Virus record (IMG/VR): IMGVR_UViG_3300005915_000047
Location: 1 to 39,443 of that record
Length of the DNA: 39,443 nucleotides
DNA from: a virus
Strand: one strand, 5' to 3'
A program made the translations under genes and the position numbers. A model generated the notes under the pieces. The model saw only the letters and a list, made by a program, of their open reading frames with translations. It made no database searches and was not told where the DNA came from. This document shows, piece by piece, positions 1-6,267 of this stretch (its first letter is position 1; every line of letters starts with the position of its first letter).

Positions 1-214
1 ACTACAGGAGGAGGGAGTGATGTGGCATTTCACCTACATCACTATGGGCTGGTGTTCTGTCTGCTGTGAGTGGAAGTTCAAAATCTTCTGCTGGAGAGAA
101 TGGGAAGGAGGACTCCAGTTCGTAGAACTCTGCACATCGTGTAGCTACGCCGATGTAGTAGAGACACCTTTTGTCTAGCCTCACCAAGCGTTCCTGTTCG
201 CTTCATAAACAGGA
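1..214. other. Inverted-repeat-rich, GC-elevated leader region
   Basis: This stretch is visibly richer in G and C than the rest of the window and is dense in inverted repeats: AGTGATGT/ACATCACT (16-23/36-43), AGTTC-gta-GAACT (117-129), ACATCG/CGATGT (134-139/151-156), AGACA/TGTCT (162-166/172-176) and TCCTGTT/AACAGGA (192-198/208-214). It could be a structured RNA, structured control DNA near an origin, or a coding segment of different origin (see 20-178). The strand of any RNA cannot be decided. Confidence 0.35.
20..178 (+). CDS. Candidate small Cys/Trp-rich zinc-finger-like protein
   Basis: This is a 52-codon frame whose ATG follows a purine-rich GGAGGAGGGAG tract, which is the strongest Shine-Dalgarno-like sequence in the window. 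The product is rich in Cys and Trp, with CSVCC near residue 12 and CTSC near residue 38, a spacing compatible with a Cys4 zinc knuckle. Codon choice (TTC, CTC, GTC, TGC) differs from neighbouring genes. The complementary strand is also open here, and the region is full of inverted repeats, so the frame may be fortuitous. If the window ends are joined, the same frame continues without a stop back to an ATG at 39353. No family was recognised. Confidence 0.3.
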   Translation: MWHFTYITMGWCSVCCEWKFKIFCWREWEGGLQFVELCTSCSYADVVETPFV

Positions 215-282
215 TTCATTCTTTATTCATTAGCTTTATATATGAAGAAACTACTACAAAAATAGAAAAATTAAAATAAATT

Positions 283-705
283 ATGCCAATAAAAAATTAC
301 ACAACAAAAATGCCAGTATCTCAGAGCTTGGCAAAAATACAACAAAATCTAGTTGATCATGGCGCTACCGGTTTTATGGTTGAATACGAAAAAGGAACTG
401 GTAGAATTGAGGCATTGAAATTTTTATTAGATATAAATGATAATAGACTATCTTTTAATTTGCCAGTTGATTGGCGTGCGTTTCAAGAAGTTTTGAAAAA
501 GGATAATGTGAGACGTTGGGATGAAGATGATTACTGTTACCGTGTTGCTTGGGCTAATTTGAGAGACTGGGTCGATAGCCAGATGGCTTTATTCGAAACA
601 AGGATGGTGTCGTTACCACAGATTTTTTTGCCTTATGTTGAGACTAAGGATGGTACAACCCTATTTCAGAAGATGGCGAATAATCCAAAACTATTACTAG
701 AATAA
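283..705 (+). CDS. Conserved phage hypothetical protein, 140 aa
   Basis: I do not recognise a function. The protein opens with MPIKNYTTKMPVSQSLAKIQ, followed by a segment reading as 'LVDHGATGFMVEYEKGTGRIEALKF', where a short peptide mentions sequence-independent features: a basic N-terminus, a predicted alpha/beta core and acidic patches near residues 80-90. Its style resembles small conserved accessory proteins seen in phages and mobile elements. No SD is present upstream; the start context is A/T-rich (taaatt before ATG). A weak promoter might lie upstream (TTCATT at 215-220, TATATA at 237-242, spacing 16). It is the first gene of the plus arm, 4 bp before the next small gene. Confidence 0.7.
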   Translation: MPIKNYTTKMPVSQSLAKIQQNLVDHGATGFMVEYEKGTGRIEALKFLLDINDNRLSFNLPVDWRAFQEVLKKDNVRRWDEDDYCYRVAWANLRDWVDSQMALFETRMVSLPQIFLPYVETKDGTTLFQKMANNPKLLLE

Positions 706-709
706 ATAT

Positions 710-862
710 ATGAAAGAATGTCCTCATTGCAAAAAACCACTTGTCTGTATAAATGTATGCAAATGGTGTTACGAACCAATAGATCCTATTAAAACATCTA
801 CTTTGTTATGGATTGTCGGCGGAATTTTAATCGTAGGTTTTTTATTAGGAGCCTCTCTATGA
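710..862 (+). CDS. 50-aa zinc-ribbon plus single-TM protein
   Basis: Reading from ATG at 710 gives a 50-aa protein with CPHC (residues 4-7), C13 and CKWC (17-20), which form two Cys knuckles of a zinc ribbon, followed by a hydrophobic helix at about residues 32-48 (LLWIVGGILIVGFLL). The architecture is a cytoplasmic or periplasmic Cys4 ribbon tethered to the membrane. The stop overlaps the next start as ATGA (859-862), so the two are probably translationally coupled. The gene is short, but its motif content and coupling argue that it is real. The function is unknown. Confidence 0.65.
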   Translation: MKECPHCKKPLVCINVCKWCYEPIDPIKTSTLLWIVGGILIVGFLLGASL

Positions 863-1047
863 TTTTTGAAAAATGGGATATGCCATGGAAATTAACTATC
901 CGAAGAACAGAAAGCAACGAAGTTTTTGATTATTATAAATCCACAACTGAATATTTAGCATTTGATGATGAAAAATACGAGGTGGTAGCCAGAATAGAAA
1001 CTAAACCGGCCCCATTCAATCCACAGATGAAACTTGACAACCTTTAA
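859..1047 (+). CDS. Small hypothetical protein, 62 aa
   Basis: I start this at ATG 859 (MIFEKWDMPW...) rather than the upstream codon at 808, because 859 overlaps the preceding stop as ATGA and has a GGAG tract (848-851) just upstream. The frame from 808 would also run through the preceding gene. The product is a mixed-charge soluble protein with a likely beta-rich N-terminal half (WKLTIRRTESNEVFDYY). No family was recognised. It ends just upstream of an operator-bearing promoter. Confidence 0.55.
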   Translation: MIFEKWDMPWKLTIRRTESNEVFDYYKSTTEYLAFDDEKYEVVARIETKPAPFNPQMKLDNL

Positions 1048-1062
1048 CTAATATGGTACAAT
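1034..1062 (+). promoter_or_regulatory. Sigma70 promoter with extended -10
   Basis: TTGACA (1034-1039), a 17-bp spacer ending in TGG, and TACAAT (1057-1062) match the consensus -35 and extended -10 almost exactly. It lies partly inside the end of the preceding gene. Transcription is expected to start near 1068-1070, within the palindrome at 1063-1088. Confidence 0.85.
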
Positions 1063-1088
1063 GGCAGTCAATTTACCGTTTGACTGTC
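1063..1088. promoter_or_regulatory. Probable repressor operator (9-bp inverted repeat)
   Basis: GGCAGTCAA (1063-1071) and TTGACTGTC (1080-1088) form an inverted repeat, with one G/T position, around an 8-bp centre. It sits directly on the expected transcription start of the promoter at 1034-1062, so an RNA hairpin would lose most of its left arm. This favours a DNA-level operator. No other copy was noticed. Confidence 0.55.
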
Positions 1089-1150
1089 TAACGTTATCAC
1101 CGGCTCAGGCTGGAGGTATCGAATCGACGTAATCAGGCGGTTTTTTTAGT
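1089..1150 (+). other. Structured leader with T7 tract (attenuator-like)
   Basis: Between the operator and the next ATG the transcript can form CCGGC-UCAG-GCUGG (1098-1111) and a smaller CGUU/AACG hairpin that begins in the operator. It ends with GGCGG followed by seven T (1141-1147), only 3 nt before the start at 1151. The T tract looks like a terminator end, but I find no strong stem immediately before it, so this may be an attenuator or a short RNA rather than a plain 5' leader. Confidence 0.4.
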
Positions 1151-1285
1151 ATGAAACATATAAAAACAATCATAAACCAAAAGAAAAAAGAAATGGTCGA
1201 AGAATTACTAGGTTTTTCTGTCGAAGAATGGACTGCGGATCAGATTGACTTAGAGTTTTTTAGACTGATGGAAATTGAAGCATAA
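1151..1285 (+). CDS. 44-aa acidic/helical small protein
   Basis: The ATG at 1151 opens a 44-aa frame: a basic start (MKHIKTIINQKKK) followed by an amphipathic acidic helix (EELLGFSVEEWTADQIDLEF). It is the first reading frame after the operator-controlled promoter at 1034, which supports a regulated early product. Its size is compatible with a host-takeover peptide, but nothing in the sequence shows its role. No SD is present. Confidence 0.5.
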   Translation: MKHIKTIINQKKKEMVEELLGFSVEEWTADQIDLEFFRLMEIEA

Positions 1286-1306
1286 TTAATTAACATATAT
1301 AAATAT

Positions 1307-1543
1307 ATGAGCAAAACTAAAACATTTTATTTCGTCCCACTTGGATTTGACGACGAAGATAGAATACAAAGGGCAACTGAAGGTAAAATTGAATCAGGAA
1401 AAGCAATTACTGGTTATATGCTGACCAAAAGCCAGATAGCTAACAGAGTAGCAGAAGGTATTTTTTTGGAAGATGAAACAGACTTTTATAAATTTAAAAC
1501 GGCTGGAAAAGTAGTTCGTAAATTAGAAATAAAATTTAAATAA
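1307..1543 (+). CDS. Small hypothetical protein, 78 aa
   Basis: A soluble 78-aa protein with a beta-strand start (KTKTFYFVPLGF), a central segment (GYMLTKSQIANRVAEGIFLE) and a basic C-terminus ending in lysines. No family was recognised. The start follows an A/T-rich stretch (atataaatATG) without SD, like most genes here. It is 21 bp after the 44-aa gene and probably shares the promoter at 1034. Confidence 0.6.
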   Translation: MSKTKTFYFVPLGFDDEDRIQRATEGKIESGKAITGYMLTKSQIANRVAEGIFLEDETDFYKFKTAGKVVRKLEIKFK

Positions 1544-1700
1544 CTAACAATAGCGCGGCGGGCTAACCCGTCGAGATTAAATAGCACCCCCTCCTGACAA
1601 CTTCTACAATTGATTATTTATAATTTAATTATTTCTCTTCGTGCTATTTTCTGGTGGTGAATTAACATCTCCCGTCGTTCTTTTTTCTAGTTATCCACTA
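1544..1700. other. Intergenic region with two inverted repeats
   Basis: No gene is supported here. CGGCGGG-ctaa-CCCGTCG (1556-1573) is a 7-bp hairpin with one G-U, best formed on the plus strand. It could end the operon started at 1034, but lacks a T tract. AAATAGCAC (1579-1587) and GTGCTATTT (1641-1649) are perfect 9-bp inverted arms around 53 bp. TTATCCACT (1691-1699) is one mismatch from a DnaA box and abuts the -35 of the next promoter. Confidence 0.45.
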
Positions 1701-1729
1701 TTGACAAAACGAAAACAATGTGCTATAAT
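1701..1729 (+). promoter_or_regulatory. Consensus sigma70 promoter of the recombination operon
   Basis: TTGACA (1701-1706), a 17-bp spacer ending in the extended -10 TGC, and TATAAT (1724-1729) are a perfect consensus. The start would be near 1736, leaving a leader of about 25 nt before the gene at 1761. It probably drives the recombination genes downstream. Confidence 0.92.
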
Positions 1730-1760
1730 AAACAGACTTAATAAATTGTATATAAAACCT

Positions 1761-2234
1761 ATGACACACGAAAAACTACTACAAGTGAAGGGTTCATTAA
1801 AAGGTCTAGAGGATCAAATGGCTGTTAAAAAAGCTGCCTTTGAAGAAGATACCAAATTCTTGAAAGCCCAAATCAGTGATCTAGCTGATGAAGAGAACAT
1901 CCTAAAAGCAGAAGTCATGGCTGACATGGTAGAAAATAGCCAAGACAGTATTACTTGTGAAGACAAAGTTATTATTAAATCAATAAGAACAACTAAAAAG
2001 GTCGAGAATACCAATGATTTTTTCGAATCATTATCTGACGAAAAAGTAATGTCCGAGATAAAAGACTTTGTGGATATAGATAAAGTAAAAGAATCTATTG
2101 CCCAAGAATATGTTATCAAAGATAAAAAAACAGTAGAGAATATGTTTAATGAATACGAAAAATTGACTGGTAAATTACTACCTGGTGTAGTAAAAAATGA
2201 AACACAATATTTAACAATTAAAGATAAAGTATGA
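1761..2234 (+). CDS. Coiled-coil Gam/Gp157-like recombination accessory protein
   Basis: I start at ATG 1761 because upstream frame extension would run through the promoter at 1701-1729. The 157-aa product begins MTHEKLLQVKGSLKGLEDQM, continues as a long charged coiled coil to about residue 60, then has a conserved-looking C-terminal part (YVIKDKKTVENMFNEYEKL). Phages commonly place a host-nuclease inhibitor of the Gam type or a siphovirus Gp157-like protein immediately before SSB and annealing genes. Size, coiled coil and position fit, but I see no diagnostic motif. The stop overlaps the next ATG (ATGA), so translation is coupled. Confidence 0.55.
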   Translation: MTHEKLLQVKGSLKGLEDQMAVKKAAFEEDTKFLKAQISDLADEENILKAEVMADMVENSQDSITCEDKVIIKSIRTTKKVENTNDFFESLSDEKVMSEIKDFVDIDKVKESIAQEYVIKDKKTVENMFNEYEKLTGKLLPGVVKNETQYLTIKDKV

Positions 2235-3109
2235 ATGATGAAAAGCAACTAGACACAAAAGTTAATAATGAATTAATCAACCAAGATGCCATTAACGAAG
2301 CTAAAATGTTATCTGGTGAAATGGGAGGAAATCGTATGCCCTATATTCCAGTAATTAAAGTTAGCAATACTTGGGAAAAAATGGAAGACAATTCAAAAAA
2401 ACCACCAAAGAAAGGTTTTTTGATGACTAACAAAGAGGGCAACGATTATAAGACAGATTTTTGGAAAGAAAATTTAAACGCGGTAATTCTAAAGGTACGA
2501 TACTCAATCGCCTCTAAATATAAATTAGATGCTACTGATATTGATAGATTTTATAGCCGTGAATTTGATCGCTTTGATGAAATTATAGAAATTAAAAATG
2601 GTAATGGCGATGAAATCGCTAAAGGAAACTACAAACACTTATGTCATGAATTTGCTACTGGTCAAATGAACTCAATGGGCAAACCCCAAAAGAACTTTGA
2701 TCTTATGTTAATTATCTATGTGAATGTAGATGGAACTGTTTACAGACTAAAACTTAAAGGAAATAGCCGTAATAATTTCTTCGAGTATAAAAATTCCTTC
2801 GGCGATAGTGAAACCTTCGTTGGTATTAAAACAAATTTCAACTTAGAATGGGCAGAAAATGGTGATACTGCTTATTGGTTCATTAATTATGAGCGTGGAG
2901 AAGTGGTTAATTTAACTGAACAGCTTGAGGTTTTGAAAGAGTTATCTAAATATTTCAAGGTAATAGAAAAAATAGATGACAACAGAAATGGGATGCCACT
3001 TGAAAAAATAGCAACCTATGTTCAAGACGCTCCACCTGATGATGGATCACAACCCGAAGAAAAAGTAGAAGAAGAAGGCGCTATCGACGTAGAAGATATT
3101 CCATTTTAA
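2231..3109 (+). CDS. ssb: Phage single-stranded DNA-binding protein with SSB-type acidic tip
   Basis: The 292-aa protein has a folded, beta-rich core (about residues 30-240) and an acidic, flexible tail ending DVEDIPF. That is the signature of the SSB C-terminal tip (DDDIPF in bacterial SSB), through which SSB recruits repair and replication partners. The core is not an obvious canonical OB fold by eye, as in other divergent phage SSBs of this size. It overlaps the preceding gene by ATGA and is followed by the Rad52-type annealing gene, so it likely coats ssDNA for annealing. Both genes start with the same MNDEK peptide and similar DNA, hinting at copied start regions. Confidence 0.72.
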   Translation: MNDEKQLDTKVNNELINQDAINEAKMLSGEMGGNRMPYIPVIKVSNTWEKMEDNSKKPPKKGFLMTNKEGNDYKTDFWKENLNAVILKVRYSIASKYKLDATDIDRFYSREFDRFDEIIEIKNGNGDEIAKGNYKHLCHEFATGQMNSMGKPQKNFDLMLIIYVNVDGTVYRLKLKGNSRNNFFEYKNSFGDSETFVGIKTNFNLEWAENGDTAYWFINYERGEVVNLTEQLEVLKELSKYFKVIEKIDDNRNGMPLEKIATYVQDAPPDDGSQPEEKVEEEGAIDVEDIPF

Positions 3110-3120
3110 ATTAAAACAAT

Positions 3121-3831
3121 ATGAATGATGAAAAAAAACCTGTGAAAAAAAACCCAATCGAACTAGTGGCGAAAGCAATAAAAGAAGCTACAAAAGATAC
3201 AGTAGTTGAAATTAAAATGGGTGAACCACCAAAGAAAAAACTAACTTTATATGGAGATTCCTTATATTCAAAATTAAGTGTTCCAGTACCAAAAGAAATG
3301 CTTATAACTTTTACTATCAAGGAAAAAACATTTACTGGTTACCATGCGCAATATGCAATTGATCTTCTAAATAAAGAAGTTGGAATAGGTAAATGGTACA
3401 CAGAAGAAGAGGTCTTAGTACAAGAAATGTTAAAAAAAGGTTGGATGGTGGCCATGAGATTATCAATCTTTATTGATGGTTGCGATAAACCAGTTACTGG
3501 TTACGGTGGATTTTATGCTCGTAAAATTGAAGATGTATTCAAGGGAGCCAAAACCTCTGCCTTTAAAAATGCTTGCCGTTACTTAGGCATTGGAAAAGAA
3601 CTTTATTCTAAGGGTTTTGAAGATGATATTAAAGAAGATGAAGAAGAACCCGAAATTAAAGAAGATGTTGATATGCCTACAGAATCACAAGATTTATCTG
3701 ATAAAATCAAAAATGCAAAGACAATAGACGAAGTAAAAAAATTCGACAATATAATAAAGAACCTCAAGGCAGGTAATTTAAAAAACATTATTGTTGATGT
3801 GTATAACAAAAAACTGCTTGAATTACAGTAA
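3121..3831 (+). CDS. Rad52-family single-strand annealing protein
   Basis: Residues about 60-165 carry the Rad52/Rad22-like core: a GYHAQYAIDLLNKEVGIGKW segment, a central strand pair (GWMVAMRLSIFIDG), then GGFYARKIEDVFKGAKTSAF continuing into KNACRYLGIGKELY. The last part corresponds to the conserved 'KGAxTDALKRAxRxLGxxLY' helix of Rad52-type annealases. The C-terminal 70 residues are acidic and helical. Role (family knowledge): anneals complementary ssDNA during phage recombination. SSB upstream and an exonuclease-type nuclease downstream make a classic recombination module. Confidence 0.85.
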   Translation: MNDEKKPVKKNPIELVAKAIKEATKDTVVEIKMGEPPKKKLTLYGDSLYSKLSVPVPKEMLITFTIKEKTFTGYHAQYAIDLLNKEVGIGKWYTEEEVLVQEMLKKGWMVAMRLSIFIDGCDKPVTGYGGFYARKIEDVFKGAKTSAFKNACRYLGIGKELYSKGFEDDIKEDEEEPEIKEDVDMPTESQDLSDKIKNAKTIDEVKKFDNIIKNLKAGNLKNIIVDVYNKKLLELQ

Positions 3832-3840
3832 ATTATTCCT

Positions 3841-3863
3841 CTAGGGATTTAAAAAGTCCCTAG
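3841..3863 (+). other. Intercistronic hairpin, 10-bp stem
   Basis: CTAGGGATTT-aaa-AAGTCCCTAG pairs over 10 positions on the plus-strand RNA with one U-G wobble. On the other strand the same position would be an A-C mismatch, so this is likely a plus-strand RNA element. It lacks a T tract, so it may shape mRNA stability or relative expression between the annealase and the nuclease rather than terminate. Confidence 0.55.
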
Positions 3864-3878
3864 TGATAATTATTTACT

Positions 3879-4592
3879 ATGGAAATAAAAACTATTTCAG
3901 CCTCAAAGATGAATTCTTATGATCTTTGTCCGTATGCTTTCATGCTTAGATATAAACTAGGTTTGATACAACCTGATAGCAACGCACTTAGAATAGGAAG
4001 TTTGTGGCATAAGGGACTATATTTATTTCATAGTGGGCAAAGCGAAGAAAGTGTACTTGAAGAAATAAAATCAGAAATATTTGTTGATAAAACTAACGAG
4101 GAATTAAATCTTTGGGGAGAAATAAGGCCAATGTTGGAATTTTATTTTAATAATAAATATGAAAAAGATAACATTGCTTTGGAAGAAAAATTTTCAGTCA
4201 CTCTAGATGATCTACCTCCAATAGTAGGAATATTAGACAGAAGAATGGAAGATGAAGTGCTAGATTACAAAACTACTTCAAAAGATTATATCGAAGCCGA
4301 CATCATTAAAAATAACCAAACAATGCTATACGCCCTAATTCATTTTATAAGGACTGGTGAAATACCACTTGTAAGCTATTATATCGTGAATAAGGCCAAA
4401 ATAAAGAGAAAAGGGTATAAGCCTCAGATAATACAAGTAAAGCCCACAGAAGAGCAATTAGAGGCCTTTAAGGCGAAGATATACTCCTTTTACGACAATG
4501 TTTTAAACGATAGGTTCGAACCTAAGTTTGGATCACAATGCTACTGGTGTTCATTCAGAAAAAATTGCGAATATGTTAAAAAAAAATCTTAA
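3879..4592 (+). CDS. PD-(D/E)XK nuclease with Cas4/AddB-type Fe-S cluster
   Basis: The 237-aa protein has the RecB-like nuclease layout: G-SLWH with H44, GILD with D120, LDYKT with D129 and K131, and the QxxxY helix (Q147, Y151). Four cysteines, C17 plus C221, C224 and C230 (CYWCSFRKNC), are spaced as in Cas4 and AddB, where they bind a 4Fe-4S cluster that clasps the nuclease fold. The length matches free-standing Cas4-like phage exonucleases. It sits right after the annealase, so it probably makes the ssDNA on which the annealase acts. No cas genes or CRISPR array are nearby. Confidence 0.88.
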   Translation: MEIKTISASKMNSYDLCPYAFMLRYKLGLIQPDSNALRIGSLWHKGLYLFHSGQSEESVLEEIKSEIFVDKTNEELNLWGEIRPMLEFYFNNKYEKDNIALEEKFSVTLDDLPPIVGILDRRMEDEVLDYKTTSKDYIEADIIKNNQTMLYALIHFIRTGEIPLVSYYIVNKAKIKRKGYKPQIIQVKPTEEQLEAFKAKIYSFYDNVLNDRFEPKFGSQCYWCSFRKNCEYVKKKS

Positions 4593-4830
4593 CCCAAAAA
4601 TAAAAATATTCTTTGAAATGCTCGCCGAATTAACGGAACGTGAGTGGGATATTATTAACCAACGCTTTAATCATGATAAGTCTATTTATAATTTGGCTGA
4701 TAAATATAAAATATCTGGACAAAGAGTCAAGGCCATTGAAGATCGTATTGTAAGAAATTTAGAAATTGCCTTTGACGAGCCTGTTACTGTAAAAAAACCC
4801 GGGGCTAAAAAAGTAATTATTAATCTATAA
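4573..4830 (+). CDS. Sigma region 4-like HTH regulator
   Basis: I begin at ATG 4573; starting farther upstream adds only residues read inside the nuclease gene. The 85-aa product contains LTEREWDIINQRF, then NLADKYKISGQRVKAIEDRI. This matches the sigma70 region 4 helix-turn-helix pattern (LTxRExxVLxLR...TLxEIGxxxxxSxxRVRQIExxA). There is no region 2, so it is not a full sigma factor. It may be a transcription regulator that contacts -35 elements or the polymerase, possibly controlling early-late switching. It overlaps the nuclease gene by 20 bp. Confidence 0.72.
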   Translation: MLKKNLNPKIKIFFEMLAELTEREWDIINQRFNHDKSIYNLADKYKISGQRVKAIEDRIVRNLEIAFDEPVTVKKPGAKKVIINL

Positions 4831-4832
4831 AT

Positions 4833-5066
4833 ATGGATAATTTAAAAGAAGATGCCAATGGCATCCAATACACAGAAGGAAATAGAAAGACTAGAAGAAT
4901 GCTTGCCTTTCAAAAGAAAATTAAAGAGGATGAACTTAGACCACCAAAGAAGGTGAAATTAGTAAAAGAACTGTGGGAAAAAAATAAAAGTAAATTTTTA
5001 CACCCAAGGTTAAAACAAATATTTGGTAATATGTGGTTCATGAAAAATATTAATGATATTCAATAA
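4833..5066 (+). CDS. Basic hypothetical protein, 77 aa
   Basis: A Lys/Arg-rich soluble protein with a helical central part (NRKTRRMLAFQKKIKEDEL). No family was recognised. It starts 2 bp after the sigma-4-like gene and its stop is followed by one T and the next ATG (TAAtATG at 5064-5070), so it lies inside a tightly coupled operon. Confidence 0.55.
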   Translation: MDNLKEDANGIQYTEGNRKTRRMLAFQKKIKEDELRPPKKVKLVKELWEKNKSKFLHPRLKQIFGNMWFMKNINDIQ

Positions 5067-5067
5067 T

Positions 5068-5571
5068 ATGCATAATATAGCCTTAGAACAATTTCAAAAA
5101 GCAGCAGATAAATTTAATCTTAGAGATGATATTAAAAACTCTGCTGAAAGTATCGTCAAAATCAAGAACATCATTGATGATATTGTGAAGAACTTCAATA
5201 CCTTAGATGGGGCTGAATTATCAGAAGCCCAAGTAAAATTATCTGGCTACAAATTTTATTTAGCTGATGTAATAGCAGACCTACTTTCTAAATCTAAATA
5301 CCTAGAGAATTGGCTCAAAGAACAGAGAGCCAGAAAGTGGAAAGAATATACTGAGATTATTGTAGAGACAGAAGGTAAAGTCAAGAATAAAGAGCAAATT
5401 GAAAACATGTTTTTAACAAATCACAGCGAAGTAATCAGTATGCAGTCTATGTACGAGGCCGAGCATTCTAAATTGAGATTGAAGTCTTATGCTATCGATG
5501 ACATTTTGACTGCTCTTGTGCAATGTCGTGCCGCGCTAAAACGTGAGGTAGAATTAAGCAAAAGCCTATGA
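5068..5571 (+). CDS. Helical hypothetical protein, 167 aa
   Basis: ATG 5068 is chosen over the upstream in-frame ATG 5053 because it gives the recurrent TAAtATG junction with the preceding gene. The product is almost entirely alpha-helical and coiled-coil-like (heptad patterns around residues 20-80 and 100-165), with no catalytic motif. It overlaps the next gene by ATGA. Its setting in the recombination operon suggests a DNA-metabolism accessory role, but this is inference. Confidence 0.65.
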   Translation: MHNIALEQFQKAADKFNLRDDIKNSAESIVKIKNIIDDIVKNFNTLDGAELSEAQVKLSGYKFYLADVIADLLSKSKYLENWLKEQRARKWKEYTEIIVETEGKVKNKEQIENMFLTNHSEVISMQSMYEAEHSKLRLKSYAIDDILTALVQCRAALKREVELSKSL

Positions 5572-5768
5572 TAAAAAAATTTATACCAAATTGGAAAATA
5601 GCAGGTTTAAAAAACAGAAATGAAGCCTTTAAACATATGGTCGAGTGTTTATTGAAAAATCCAGCCTGTGCTGGTGCTGATGGATGTCTTGATATACATG
5701 TACTAGGGAAATGGTGGAAACTAAAGCCAATCAAACGAGCGCCTAAAGAAAATAAATATGTTACGTAA
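5568..5768 (+). CDS. Small basic Cys-containing protein, 66 aa
   Basis: A basic protein with three Cys in the middle (VECLLKNPACAGADGCLD) and a Trp pair (GKWWKLK). The Cys spacing does not form an obvious zinc finger. It begins with an ATGA overlap and ends 11 bp inside the next gene, so it is part of a chain of coupled small genes. No family was recognised. Confidence 0.55.
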   Translation: MIKKFIPNWKIAGLKNRNEAFKHMVECLLKNPACAGADGCLDIHVLGKWWKLKPIKRAPKENKYVT

Positions 5769-6084
5769 TAATTTCCCAAGCTATGTCAAAGAATTATTTG
5801 ATCAAGGCGGTTGGATGAATGACTGGGAAGATGGTAGAAATGACGCGGACAGTCTACACCACATAATAGGTAGGGACTCTAACAGTATTTATAACGCCGC
5901 GCCTTTGAATAACTGGCGTAGTCACCAACCAGAAGGACGCAAGAATCTACCTGATATCCATTCATTTGAGGCCGAGAGTAAATATCTTAAAAAAACAAAG
6001 AGATACTTAGACAAAATCGAGTACAAACCTAAATCAAAAGACCTCCAATTTTTGGAGGAATATAAAGAATATTATACAGAGTAA
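5758..6084 (+). CDS. HNH-like (beta-beta-alpha metal) nuclease, small
   Basis: The 108-aa protein carries H34-H35 (DSLHHIIGRDS), N46 (IYNAAPLNN) and H56 (RSHQPEG). This HH...N...H spacing is that of HNH endonucleases such as phage Ref/NinG-type nucleases. The usual Cys4 zinc knuckles are absent, and the remainder is a basic helix-rich tail. It could cut DNA during recombination or packaging. The call rests on motif spacing only and a non-nuclease role is possible. A 1-nt gap (TAAcATG) leads to the next gene. Confidence 0.55.
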   Translation: MLRNNFPSYVKELFDQGGWMNDWEDGRNDADSLHHIIGRDSNSIYNAAPLNNWRSHQPEGRKNLPDIHSFEAESKYLKKTKRYLDKIEYKPKSKDLQFLEEYKEYYTE

Positions 6085-6085
6085 C

Positions 6086-6247
6086 ATGAAAGAAGAAACC
6101 ATAGAAATTAAGAAACCCATAGACATTCTTAACCACAAAAACTGTCCTAAGTGTGGTACAGAACTCAAGGTTAAGAAATATAAGGGTTATATTTTCTGTG
6201 ATAAATGTAAAATCGAGTACACCTTTATAGTAAAAAAGCGGACTTAA
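6086..6247 (+). CDS. 53-aa zinc-ribbon protein
   Basis: An ATG one base after the preceding stop opens a 53-aa frame with CPKCG (residues 20-24) and CDKC (38-41), a complete Cys4 zinc ribbon, flanked by lysine-rich segments. Such ribbons usually bind nucleic acid or protein. The TAAcATG junction and the intact motif support a real gene. Its substrate is unknown. Confidence 0.7.
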   Translation: MKEETIEIKKPIDILNHKNCPKCGTELKVKKYKGYIFCDKCKIEYTFIVKKRT

Positions 6248-6267
6248 CCGCTGTAGCCATATACAAT

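Noticed and set aside
2-187. 61-aa minus-strand frame opposite the first small ORF
   Set aside because: It lies in the inverted-repeat region with no start context or motif and runs off near the window edge; probably fortuitous.
1089-1147. tRNA-like T-arm (GGTATCGAATC)
   Set aside because: No acceptor stem, anticodon arm or CCA context can be formed.
1641-1760. N-terminal extension of the Gam/Gp157-like gene from a GTG
   Set aside because: The extension runs through the consensus promoter at 1701-1729, so the start at 1761 is preferred.
3879-4592. CRISPR adaptation Cas4
   Set aside because: The nuclease has the Cas4-type cysteine layout, but no repeat array or other cas gene occurs in the window; the recombination operon explains it.
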